DNA of 64,000 nt from NCBI RefSeq assembly GCF_002736205.1, contig NZ_CP024091.1, positions 1,860,001 through 1,924,000 of the forward strand, in the 5' to 3' direction. The first letter of the stretch is position 1. Each line of letters starts with the position of its first letter. The notes under the pieces are model-generated. The model was not told the origin of the DNA. It did not search any database and worked only from the letters and a program-made list of their open reading frames with translations. The DNA comes from Pedobacter ginsengisoli (GTDB lineage: Bacteria; Bacteroidota; Bacteroidia; Sphingobacteriales; Sphingobacteriaceae). Both the position numbers and the translations under genes were made by a program. Positions 55,463 to 64,000 of the stretch are shown one piece after another.

Positions 55463-55482
55463 ATTTACCAAATGGTAAAAAG
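55463..55482. promoter_or_regulatory. Candidate operator of the Crp/Fnr regulator, copy 2
   Basis: An exact copy of the 20-bp palindromic sequence at 54841-54860, in the same orientation relative to the downstream gene. It is 32 bases before the regulator's ATG, fitting autoregulation. Confidence 0.7.
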
Positions 55483-55507
55483 TAATGCGATACTCAAAAT
55501 ATTTACA

Positions 55508-56422
55508 TTAATTAAACCCTTGCCTAAACGATAAAGGGGTTTGATTTGTTTTTTGTTTGAAAAGTTTGGTAAAAGAAGATGGATGCTCAAAACCTAATTC
55601 ATAAGCAATTTCGCTGATAGACAATGTTGTGGTTGATAGTTTTTCCTTTGCTTTATCGATAAGTGTTTGGTGGATGTGGTCTTGCGTACTTTTCCCTGTC
55701 AAAACTTTGAGCAAAGTACTAAGATAATTGGGCGTAAGGTGCAATTCGTTAGCTATTTCTTGCACTGTAGGAATGCCTTTATTTAAAAGTTGTTCATCGT
55801 TAAAAAAATCGCTTAGTAAGGTTTCTAAACGGGTCAAAATTTTGTCGTTTGATATTCTGCGGATCAGAAATTGACGTTCATAAAAACGTTCGGTATAGTT
55901 GAGTAATAATTCAATTTGCGTGATGATAATATTGTGGCTAAACTTGTCTATGTTTTGCTGGCATTCTTGCTGAATGCTTTTAAAAACAGCAACCATCATT
56001 TGTTCTTCTTTCTCCGATAAAAACAAAGCTTCATTAACGGCATATCCAAAATATTCACTTTTTTTCATTCTTGCAGCTAAAGTCGTTTTCCATAAAAAAT
56101 CTGGATGCACCAATAACAACCAACCCGAAGGTTCTGCGTCGGCATTGGGATCAATTTCTATTTGAATAACCTGCTGAGGAGCTACCAAAGCAAGCACGCC
56201 TTCATCAAAATCATAAGACAACTGACCGTAATTAAACTTTTTGGCTACATTTCTTTTCAAGCCTATGGAATAGAAGTTTTGCATCCAGCGAATTTCTGTA
56301 TATTCGGGTGGATATTTGACCAAACTATAATCAATTAAACTTACTAAAGGGTGTTCAGGCTTAGGCAGTCCGCTGAATTGATGAAAATCGTAAATGCTAT
56401 TTAAGTGGATGTTAGCCTGCAT
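55508..56422 (-). CDS. AraC-family transcriptional regulator
   Basis: A 304-residue protein. The first 190 residues form a cupin-like ligand-binding domain (QLSYDFDEGVLALVAPQQVI), and the last 100 hold two helix-turn-helix units: VQEIANELHLTPNYLSTLLK and the more conserved ISEIAYELGFEHPSSFTKLF, closing with F-KQKTNQTPLSFRQ. Such activators bind direct repeats. The gene follows the second SDR gene in the same direction, after a terminator hairpin. A matching direct repeat lies upstream of that SDR gene. Confidence 0.93.
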   Translation of the reverse strand: MQANIHLNSIYDFHQFSGLPKPEHPLVSLIDYSLVKYPPEYTEIRWMQNFYSIGLKRNVAKKFNYGQLSYDFDEGVLALVAPQQVIQIEIDPNADAEPSGWLLLVHPDFLWKTTLAARMKKSEYFGYAVNEALFLSEKEEQMMVAVFKSIQQECQQNIDKFSHNIIITQIELLLNYTERFYERQFLIRRISNDKILTRLETLLSDFFNDEQLLNKGIPTVQEIANELHLTPNYLSTLLKVLTGKSTQDHIHQTLIDKAKEKLSTTTLSISEIAYELGFEHPSSFTKLFKQKTNQTPLSFRQGFN

Positions 56423-56452
56423 TTCTTTATGATTTTTAATGATTGATTGAAA

Positions 56453-56496
56453 ATTTTTATGGACACAATTTACAATTAAATCATGTCCATAAAAAT
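56453..56496 (-). terminator. Hairpin terminator after the second SDR gene
   Basis: A 13-bp perfect inverted repeat (56453-56465 and 56484-56496) lies 5 bases beyond the SDR stop. On the minus strand it ends in a U-rich tract, so it should separate the SDR gene from araC, at least partly. Confidence 0.75.
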
Positions 56497-56500
56497 ACGA

Positions 56501-57247
56501 TTACCACTCTTGGTCTGTTGGTAAAATAAAGATTTCCGAAACATCTACATGGTTGGGTGCTTCCAAAACATAAATCATGCTGTTGGCAATGTCATTCGGC
56601 GTTAAGAAAGTCATTTGAGAACGCAATCCTTCCATTCCCTCTTTGTAATTGGCATCGGAAATATGATCGAACAAATTGGTAGCCACCGCTCCCGGTTGGA
56701 TGCTCGTAACACGAATGTTGTGTTTTTTACCAAGCTCCATTCGCATAATATCCGAAAATGCGGCAACAAAATGTTTGGTGCCACAATACACACCTAAACC
56801 TTTGAACAATTTACGACCAGCAATAGACGATAAATTAATAACATGACCACTATGGTTTTCAATAAATGTAGGCAATACAGCCCCTGCAACATTCAAAACA
56901 CCATTGATGTTGATATTAACCATGTCTTGCCATTCTTGTATTTTAAAAGTATCCACATCCGATGCAGGCATAATACCAGCATTGTTTACAAGAATGTTAA
57001 TAGTGCCATATTTCTCTTTCAACAATTGCACGCCAGCATTTATGCTATCAACATCTGTAACATCAAGAGCAAAAGCAAAGGCTTCTCCGCCTGCTTGAAC
57101 GATTGTTTCTTCAATGCTTTTCAATTTCGACAAATTACGAGCTGCCAAACCAACTTTTACACCTTTTGCTGCTAATGATTTTGCTACGCCTTCACCAATA
57201 CCGCTCGACGCTCCGGTAATTAAGGCTACTTTTCCTTTTAATTCCAT
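56501..57247 (-). CDS. Short-chain dehydrogenase/reductase
   Basis: A 248-residue NAD(P)-dependent oxidoreductase with TGASSGIG (residues 11-18), NNAG, the catalytic Ser in NLSSIAG and YCGTK (Tyr, Lys). It belongs to the YdfG/serine dehydrogenase-like SDR group (KVALITGASSGIGEGVAKSL). Substrate unknown. ATG at 57247 is preferred to an earlier non-ATG start at 57289. The upstream region carries a repeated 9-base word at 21-base spacing, a likely AraC site. Confidence 0.9.
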   Translation of the reverse strand: MELKGKVALITGASSGIGEGVAKSLAAKGVKVGLAARNLSKLKSIEETIVQAGGEAFAFALDVTDVDSINAGVQLLKEKYGTINILVNNAGIMPASDVDTFKIQEWQDMVNININGVLNVAGAVLPTFIENHSGHVINLSSIAGRKLFKGLGVYCGTKHFVAAFSDIMRMELGKKHNIRVTSIQPGAVATNLFDHISDANYKEGMEGLRSQMTFLTPNDIANSMIYVLEAPNHVDVSEIFILPTDQEW

Positions 57248-57301
57248 TTTTAATATTTTTTTGTTGATGCAAAATTGAAGCAAATGCATAGCATTCAGTT
57301 T

Positions 57302-57331
57302 GCCAAATCTCGGAAGGTCTTAGCCAAATCT
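57302..57331. promoter_or_regulatory. Candidate AraC-regulator direct repeat
   Basis: GCCAAATCT occurs at 57302-57310 and again at 57323-57331, exactly 21 bases apart, two turns of the helix. AraC proteins bind such direct half-sites. The second copy also begins a small palindrome (CCAAATC-TAT-GATTTGG, 57324-57340). The pair lies 55-84 bases upstream of the SDR start. Confidence 0.6.
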
Positions 57332-57462
57332 ATGATTTGGATTTTTGGGAAGCTATTGTTAGATATAAATCCGGAATTACGCTTAAAACTATGAGCGTAA
57401 AATCATTGCAGCAAATGTTTACAAATGTTCTTGTAAATCTCTTTTAGGTATTTTAATGATAA

Positions 57463-57877
57463 ATGGTTTGTAAGAATAGGGCAATACAGCATCCTGCTGA
57501 TATTTGGAAAAACAGTTCTTATAAACCAGATAAATTTCAGGTGTATGAATACAGTTTGCAAACAGGATACAAAACTTCTTTTAACTGAACCTCTATACTT
57601 GTATACAGGTATTCGTTCGGGTTATAGATCTATAAACATGGAATACAAGTTTAATAATGGAGTCGATAATAATGAAACGATGACTAAAGAAAGATTAGGC
57701 GGTTTATTTGTTAGTCCTGATGTTCAATTGGGGGTAAAAGTAAATAAGTACATCAGTTTAGAAGCTGGCGTAAACTATCGTTACAATATAGGAGAAAAAA
57801 GTAAGAGGGGCTTGTCAACAAACAATATCAATGGATTGGGAGCACAAGTTTTAATAGTGGGGCATTTGCCATTCTAA
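57463..57877 (+). pseudogene. Frameshifted remnant of an outer-membrane beta-barrel protein
   Basis: One frame from 57463 encodes a segment with YKPDKFQVYEYSLQTGYKTSF and hits a stop near 57588. The next frame continues the same theme from about 57580 (TEPLYLYTGIRSGYRSINM) to a C-terminal phenylalanine at 57877. The sense continues across the shift, so one base was lost. The strand pattern with SLEAGVNYRYNI is that of a porin-like barrel. The 5' end with signal peptide is missing too, so this is the broken C-terminal half of a gene. Confidence 0.6.
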
Positions 57878-58004
57878 TAGATATTTTAACAATTTTGAAT
57901 ACTTGAAGCAGGCGAAATCCTGTCTTTTTTATGTAGCCATATTTAGGAATGCTCTACAAGAAAAAGAGCTTTGGCTCCTGAAAACAAAAATCTATCTTTA
58001 ACTT

Positions 58005-58694
58005 ATGAATGAAAAGGATACCAAACGGCTTTCACGACTTACTGCAATTCTTACTCAATTGCAAACCAATCGGCTGTTAACATCAACGGTATTATCAGAA
58101 AAATTTGAGGTGAGTGTTCGCACGATTTACCGAGATATCAAAGCATTGGAACAAGCGGGCGTTCCGATTCTTACGGAAGATGGTAAAGGATACACATTGA
58201 TGGAAGGTTATCGGGTTCCACCGGTGATGTTTACCGAGGCTCAAGCCAATGCACTCATTACAGCGGAACAATTGGTTTTGAAAAATAAAGACACTTCATT
58301 CATTAAAGATTATACAGAAGCCGTTGATAAAATAAAAGCGGTATTGAAATACCATCAAAAAGATAAAGTCAATTTATTAGCAGAGAGAACGCGATTTGAT
58401 CAAAACAACAATCGGGAACGCAACAGTAATAATTTATCGGATTTACAATTTGCTTTGACCAATTTTCGACTTACAAAAATCGATTATATCAACGAGCAAA
58501 ACCAAAACAGTAACCGATTGATTGAACCTTTTGCTTTATTGAGTACAGAAAACTGGCTACTGGTAGCTTACTGTCGTTTGCGAAAAGAATTTCGCTTTTT
58601 TCGCTTAGATAGAATTAAAAAAATGGAAGTGCTTACCGATACATTTGGACCCCATAAAATGACCTTACAAGAGTATTTTGATAAATTTCACTAA
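58005..58694 (+). CDS. HTH-WYL family transcriptional regulator
   Basis: A 229-residue regulator of the YafY type. The N-terminal winged helix (residues about 8-62) is clear: LTSTVLSEKFEVSVRTIYRD, followed by IKALEQAGVPI. The C-terminal WYL domain (about 140-215) contains RLIEPFALLSTENWLLVAYC and FRFFRLDRIKKM. WYL domains are thought to sense nucleotides or nucleic acid. The next genes are a RidA protein and a YdeI protein. An inverted repeat follows the gene. Confidence 0.92.
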   Translation: MNEKDTKRLSRLTAILTQLQTNRLLTSTVLSEKFEVSVRTIYRDIKALEQAGVPILTEDGKGYTLMEGYRVPPVMFTEAQANALITAEQLVLKNKDTSFIKDYTEAVDKIKAVLKYHQKDKVNLLAERTRFDQNNNRERNSNNLSDLQFALTNFRLTKIDYINEQNQNSNRLIEPFALLSTENWLLVAYCRLRKEFRFFRLDRIKKMEVLTDTFGPHKMTLQEYFDKFH

Positions 58695-58708
58695 TCATTT
58701 TAGACCCC

Positions 58709-58724
58709 TGACATAAGGCTGTCA
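58709..58724. promoter_or_regulatory. Inverted repeat between the WYL gene and ridA
   Basis: TGACA (58709-58713) and TGTCA (58720-58724) form an inverted repeat with a 6-base spacer, 52 bases upstream of the RidA start. It is a good operator candidate for the WYL regulator. Confidence 0.45.
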
Positions 58725-58775
58725 TAATCGCCATTTAGTTTTGCATTATAATTTTAAAAAGCAAACAAAATTAAA

Positions 58776-59168
58776 ATGGAAAAAAGAACAATTGACCCTT
58801 GGAAATGGGGCGAGCAAACCAATTCTGCACAAGCAGTAGCAGTAACCAATGTAACTGGAACGCTTTACTGTTCGGGACAGGCAGCCCTTGATGAAAATGG
58901 CATACCGAGTAATGCCGATATGCGTACGCAGTTGATACAAACCATTCAAAATTTGGAGCAACTCATCAATGAGTCCGGTTACGAATGCAAAAACATCGTC
59001 AGACTAAATATTTACACCACCTCTACTCAAGATTTTTTTACCACTTGTATGGATGTTTATGTACCATTTATTCAAAAATATGGTATCAAACAAGCGATGA
59101 CATTGCTTGAAGTTAAAGGACTTTTTGCTACCTTAACCGTAGAGCTAGAAGCAACGGTTGTTAAATAA
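58776..59168 (+). CDS. RidA/YjgF-family enamine/imine deaminase
   Basis: A 130-residue protein of the RidA superfamily, whose members hydrolyse reactive enamines or imines. Family signs are GTLYCSGQAALDENGIPSNA, the central IQTIQNLEQLINESGYE and NIVRLNIYTTS. The Arg that binds substrate carboxylate in true RidA enzymes (usually in the CPPRAC region) is not in the expected place near the C-terminus (LLEVKGLFATLTVELEAT), so this is a distant subgroup with uncertain activity. It is the first gene of a two-gene unit with YdeI. Confidence 0.87.
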   Translation: MEKRTIDPWKWGEQTNSAQAVAVTNVTGTLYCSGQAALDENGIPSNADMRTQLIQTIQNLEQLINESGYECKNIVRLNIYTTSTQDFFTTCMDVYVPFIQKYGIKQAMTLLEVKGLFATLTVELEATVVK

Positions 59169-59170
59169 CA

Positions 59171-59746
59171 ATGTCTGAAATAGAAATATTTTATCCAGCA
59201 AGCCCTACAGAATGGAGAGATTGGTTGGCTCAAAACCACCTTTCCAAACAATCTGTATGGCTTGTTTTTTACAGCAAAGCATCGGGTAAAAAATCCATCT
59301 CTTGGAGCGAAGCAGTGGATGAAGCACTTTGTTTTGGATGGATAGACAGTAAGAAAGTAAAAATAGATCACGAAATATCGCATCAGTTTTTTAGTAAACG
59401 AAAAGCCAAAAGCACGTGGTCAAAAATCAACAAAGAAAAAGTGCAGACGTTTACGGAAAAAGGATTGATGACAACTGCTGGCTACGAAAGCATAGCAATC
59501 GCCAAACAAAATAACTCATGGACCATTTTAGATGAAGTGGAAGCACTCATCATTCCAAACGACTTAGAGGAAGCGTTCAAAAAGCAGGAAGGAGCAAAAG
59601 ACTATTTTGAAAGTTTAAGTAAATCGGCACGGAAAATATTATTAAGCTGGATTGTTCTTGCCAAACTCCCCGAAACCCGACAAAAACGTATTGAAGAAAT
59701 TGCCTTCTGTGCAGGTGAAAAAAGGAAACCTAAGCAGTTTTTGTAA
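59171..59746 (+). CDS. YdeI/OmdA-family protein
   Basis: A 191-residue cytoplasmic protein of the YdeI family. SPTEWRDWLAQNHLSKQSVW and the following SWSEAVDEALCFGWIDSK are hallmarks of the N-terminal part, and the C-terminus has PNDLEEAFKKQEGAKDYFES, the OmdA module. It begins 2 bases after ridA. It is not closely related to the YdeI-like protein near 2.5 kb outside the module itself. The function is unknown. Confidence 0.87.
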   Translation: MSEIEIFYPASPTEWRDWLAQNHLSKQSVWLVFYSKASGKKSISWSEAVDEALCFGWIDSKKVKIDHEISHQFFSKRKAKSTWSKINKEKVQTFTEKGLMTTAGYESIAIAKQNNSWTILDEVEALIIPNDLEEAFKKQEGAKDYFESLSKSARKILLSWIVLAKLPETRQKRIEEIAFCAGEKRKPKQFL

Positions 59747-59783
59747 CGTTTAGATTATGATACAAATTTCTATAAATGGGAAT

Positions 59784-60062
59784 CTAATTCACATACTTAT
59801 CTACCGCATTATCCAGTTCCTCACTTACAACCTTGGCATACACCTGAGTTTGTCGGATAGAGGAATGGTCAAGGAGTTTACTTACATACTCAATACGCAT
59901 ACCGTTATTTAAAGCATTGGTAGCAAAAGTGTGTCGGCTTAAATGGAAATGCAGTTTGAAAGGTAGTTTGATTTCTTCTCCCATTTTGTCCAGATGTACA
60001 TCACCTAAACGGATTTTACCTCGAAGCTTTAAACTCTTGAATTGTTCATCTGCAAATATTTG
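59784..60062 (-). pseudogene. C-terminal fragment of a tyrosine integrase
   Basis: An open frame of 92 codons ending in TAG contains the catalytic part LHFHLSRHTFATNALNN (H-x2-R), LLDHSSIRQTQVYAK (His and the nucleophile Tyr). A stop codon lies directly before the frame, and no N-terminal or core-binding domain follows upstream, so the gene is broken. The nearest ATG (59984) would give a 66-residue peptide that cannot act alone. It marks the right edge of the accessory island. Confidence 0.8.
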
Positions 60063-60194
60063 CTATGAGCTAACGGAAACACGTTGAAAAGCAGAGCAAT
60101 AAGCACCGTTACCAAATCGTTACCTGACTTCTTTGATTATCTCTATAAAGGCTTAGTATTCAACCGATACAGCTTTTTTCTGAAAATTTTAAAA

Positions 60195-60235
60195 TAAAAA
60201 AGCAGCAATTAATGACGTATATCACCACTGCTGCT
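60195..60235 (-). terminator. Terminator of the RNA-binding protein gene
   Basis: AGCAGCA (60201-60207) and TGCTGCT (60229-60235) form a stem followed, on the minus strand, by a run of U residues. It lies 50 bases after the stop. Confidence 0.65.
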
Positions 60236-60284
60236 CTAGTATATTAAAATAGAATCAGTAACTAATTTTAATAAAAAAAGCTAA

Positions 60285-60587
60285 TTAATAGCTTTTTTCT
60301 GTACGGTTATTGCGTTTAAAGCCACCGCCAGCACCACCAGTATTTGGTTTTTCTTGTGCTTCAGCAACTTTGATACGGTTACCATTGTAATCGCCGCCAT
60401 TCATGCGTTTGATTGCTTCTTTTGCCTCTTCTTCTACCGGCATTTCCACAAAACCAAACCCACGACTCTGACCAGTTTCGCGATCTTTGATAATCCTTAG
60501 TGATTTTACTTGACCGAAATCACCAAATACGGCTGTTAATTCTTCTTCCCCTACTTCTAAAGGAAGGCCTGTAATAAATATCTTCAT
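60285..60587 (-). CDS. RRM-type RNA-binding protein
   Basis: A 100-residue protein with a single RNA recognition motif: the RNP2 strand KIFITGLP and RNP1 RGFGFVEM are clear (residues 2-9 and 43-50). A glycine- and arginine/asparagine-rich tail (GGAGGGFKRNN) follows. Such single-RRM proteins in bacteria act as RNA chaperones, often linked to cold or growth control. It has its own promoter and terminator. Confidence 0.92.
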   Translation of the reverse strand: MKIFITGLPLEVGEEELTAVFGDFGQVKSLRIIKDRETGQSRGFGFVEMPVEEEAKEAIKRMNGGDYNGNRIKVAEAQEKPNTGGAGGGFKRNNRTEKSY

Positions 60588-60607
60588 TAATTTCTAAAAA
60601 TTTGGCA

Positions 60608-60638
60608 CAAAGTTAAGCATTTTTAGCTTAAATTCCAA
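60608..60638 (-). promoter_or_regulatory. Promoter of the RRM protein gene
   Basis: On the minus strand, TTG (60638-60636) is followed after 20 bases by TAACTTTG (60615-60608), a good match to the Bacteroidetes -33/-7 consensus. The start codon is 20 bases further. Confidence 0.6.
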
Positions 60639-60762
60639 TGCTAGTGTCAGTTATAAGTATAATTATCTAATATTTTTCATAACAAACAAATGAAAATTCT
60701 GTTTTACCAATTGTAAAAAAACTACCCTAATTATTAAAATTCTTATAACTAACAGCTTAAAA

Positions 60763-61614
60763 CTAGCCCAATTTAGCTTTAAACAACGATATGGTTCTTT
60801 GCCAGGCCAATTTTGCAGCAGCCTCATTGTATCTGGTTGGTGAGGTATCGTTATTAAAAGCATGATTTATCCCCTCATATACATATAGCTTATAGTCTAT
60901 GTGATTTTGTTTTAGCGCGGCTTCATATGCAGGAATTCCTGCATTTATTCGTTCATCGAGCCCTCCATAATGCAGCATTATGCTCGCCTTAATTTTAGGA
61001 ACATCTTCTGCAGCAGCCTGAGCACCATAGTAAGCAACAGCTGCCAACAATTTAGGATCATTTACAGCAAGTTTATTGGCCATACCCCCGCCCCAGCAAA
61101 AGCCCATACATCCGGTTTTTCCGTTCCCATCTTTTCGTTTTCTCAAGTATTCAAGACCTTTAAGGTAATTCTCCAGGTTCTTTGCAGGATCAAGCTTACC
61201 TATTAGCTCCCGGCCTTTATCCTCATCTGCCGGCGTTCCACCAAATGGAGATAAAGCATCTACACCTAAAGCAATAAACCCTTCGGCAGCTACTCTCTTG
61301 GTTACCTCTATGATATGAGGATTTAAGCCTCTGTTTTCATGTATTACAAGCACGCAACCAAGGTTCTTTTTGTCTTTAGGTTTAGCCAATACAGCTTTCA
61401 CATCACCATCTGCACCTGGATAACTAATGTTTTCGACAGTAATGGTTTCATCATTAAAGCTCGAAGCCGATGCATAATTATTTTCTAGCAGGGGCAATAC
61501 TGTTAAGGCTATGGCTGTGCTACCCGTAATAATAGCCAGCTTTTTCATAAATTCCTTCCTGCTTAGCTTGCTATGGGTGTATTCATCGTATAAGTTAATG
61601 ATTTTCTGATCCAT
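60763..61614 (-). CDS. Dienelactone hydrolase-family protein, exported
   Basis: A 283-residue alpha/beta hydrolase. The nucleophile is a Cys in GFCWGGG, and NHAF provides the catalytic His; HENRGLNPHI and GYDALSPFG-like GVDALSPFGG are further DLH marks. The N-terminus carries SRKEFMKKLAI followed by a hydrophobic segment (residues about 25-45), so it is probably exported or membrane-anchored. Family members open lactone rings or hydrolyse esters; this branch is often uncharacterised. Confidence 0.88.
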   Translation of the reverse strand: MDQKIINLYDEYTHSKLSRKEFMKKLAIITGSTAIALTVLPLLENNYASASSFNDETITVENISYPGADGDVKAVLAKPKDKKNLGCVLVIHENRGLNPHIIEVTKRVAAEGFIALGVDALSPFGGTPADEDKGRELIGKLDPAKNLENYLKGLEYLRKRKDGNGKTGCMGFCWGGGMANKLAVNDPKLLAAVAYYGAQAAAEDVPKIKASIMLHYGGLDERINAGIPAYEAALKQNHIDYKLYVYEGINHAFNNDTSPTRYNEAAAKLAWQRTISLFKAKLG

Positions 61615-61805
61615 AAATAATTAATAAAATATGAACAATAAGTACTAATATAATGTTTATATGGCATCATTTAACGATTTTATCAATTACGTTACATGAT
61701 AAAACGTTATTTAATAAGGGAGATTTGTCATGAAATTGTTTTTATTTTTTTCGTTGAAAACAATTTAACAATATCGTTCGTTATATATGCAGTTTGTTTG
61801 GTTTA

Positions 61806-61869
61806 GGTTGGTCTGTGGTGGACCAACCATCTATTAATAACAGGGATAATCGCCAGATTCATCCCTGTT
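61806..61869 (+). other. Two tandem hairpins, possible small RNA end or terminator
   Basis: The first hairpin pairs GGTTGGTC (61806-61813) with GACCAACC (61821-61828). The second pairs AACAGGGAT (61839-61847) with ATCCCTGTT (61861-61869) and is followed by TTCCTTTT, a weak U-tract on the plus strand. No gene precedes them in that direction, so a small RNA is possible. Confidence 0.35.
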
Positions 61870-62060
61870 TCCTTTTAATTCTATCCCGTTTCTCTATCAA
61901 CTCTCTTGTCATTCTAAAAAGACATTTAGCTGAAAAAGGTCATCCAAAGTCATTTCAAATTCGCTAAAGAGTCACCTAGCGGTCGTTAAAAAATTACGCT
62001 ACCAAGCTATCCTTAACATAAAATGAGTTCTGTTTGACTAAAATACTATTGAAGTCAGAC

Positions 62061-62088
62061 TTTAGCATCATAATAATCCTTACCTTTG
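62061..62088 (+). promoter_or_regulatory. Candidate promoter of the sphingolipid operon
   Basis: TTTA (62061-62064) and TACCTTTG (62081-62088) are 16 bases apart; the -7 element fits the consensus exactly. The leader would be about 275 bases, unusually long. Confidence 0.45.
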
Positions 62089-62356
62089 CGCTGAAAAACC
62101 ATTTTTATTCTTAACCTTTCAAAGCTATCGGAATTAAATTATAAGAAAATTGTAATTTTTGTTTTAAAAATTAATATATTGAAACTTGGTTGAGTTCAAG
62201 TTTTGTTTTCTGTGTTTATGATCTTAGATTTGAAAAGTTTTTTTAATTGGCATAGATGTTGATTTTTCAAACTAATTACATAAGGGTATTTTTATAGAGT
62301 AGGATTCATTCCTTGGAACATAGCCGACATCAATAATAACCAGCCCTGTAATCTAA

Positions 62357-64000
<1,644 letters not shown>

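Noticed and set aside
57545-57877. Independent 110-residue gene
   Set aside because: It lacks a signal peptide, and the preceding frame continues the same barrel-like sequence, so it is the downstream part of a frameshifted pseudogene.
61730-61768. Tiny hydrophobic frame in the 757-bp gap
   Set aside because: Only 12 codons long with no conserved feature; such frames are expected by chance in AT-rich DNA.

Overview
The window comes from a Bacteroidetes chromosome, most likely a Sphingobacteriaceae member (Pedobacter-like). The evidence is a serine palmitoyltransferase gene of the Sphingobacterium type, AT-rich intergenic DNA, start codons without Shine-Dalgarno sequences, promoters that fit the Bacteroidetes TTTG / TAnnTTTG pattern, many Cys-type lipoproteins, and a xerD-aroQ and alpha-2-macroglobulin-pbpC layout usual for this phylum. 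No rRNA, tRNA or CRISPR array was recognised.

Layout. 1-11 kb: the 3' part of gltD, then mostly leftward genes (an outer-membrane-like protein, a metallophosphoesterase lipoprotein, a YdeI-like protein, a TrmH-type methylase, galK), divergent galM, an unannotated zinc-ribbon microprotein, TauE/SafE and MATE transporters, an AlbA_2 protein and a DUF4442 protein. 10-21 kb: rightward genes for a fasciclin lipoprotein, an MFS transporter, hemF, gyrA, two paralogous TPR proteins and a FUSC membrane protein. 21-25.3 kb: a compact leftward operon WbqC-corA-mgtE-bioB, divergent from an acyltransferase/glycosyltransferase pair. 27-34 kb: M28 peptidase and aroQ, xerD, prmC, and a rightward run ribD-EamA-YigZ-nucleoside phosphorylase. 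34-43.9 kb: GH92 glycosidase, mnmA, a two-gene 5'-nucleotidase, glutathione peroxidase, topA and its small partner. 43.9-52 kb: a 1858-residue alpha-2-macroglobulin and penicillin-binding protein 1C, with a REP-like palindrome at the pbpC start. 52-53.9 kb: an overlapping pair for ether-lipid breakdown, a lysoplasmalogenase (YhhN/TMEM86) and an alkylglycerol monooxygenase (AGMO/TMEM195) relative.

The stretch 53.9-60.1 kb reads as an accessory island. It starts at a broken N-terminal fragment of a tyrosine integrase and ends at a broken C-terminal fragment of one. Inside are two short-chain dehydrogenases, a Crp/Fnr regulator, an AraC regulator, a frameshifted outer-membrane gene, a WYL regulator, a RidA protein and a YdeI-like protein. 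Each of the three regulators has a candidate operator next to it: an exact 20-bp palindromic repeat upstream of both the crp-like gene and its neighbour SDR gene, a direct repeat spaced 21 bp upstream of the SDR-araC pair, and a TGACA-N6-TGTCA inverted repeat between the WYL and RidA genes. This self-contained set is the best candidate for an undescribed regulatory cassette here.

The window closes with an RRM RNA-binding protein, a dienelactone hydrolase-type protein, a 757-bp gene-free region with two tandem hairpins and a promoter, and the start of a sphingolipid operon: serine palmitoyltransferase translationally coupled to a GNAT-fold protein that resembles bacterial ceramide synthase. 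Positions, motifs and repeats were read directly from the sequence. Functions rest on family recognition without database searches.
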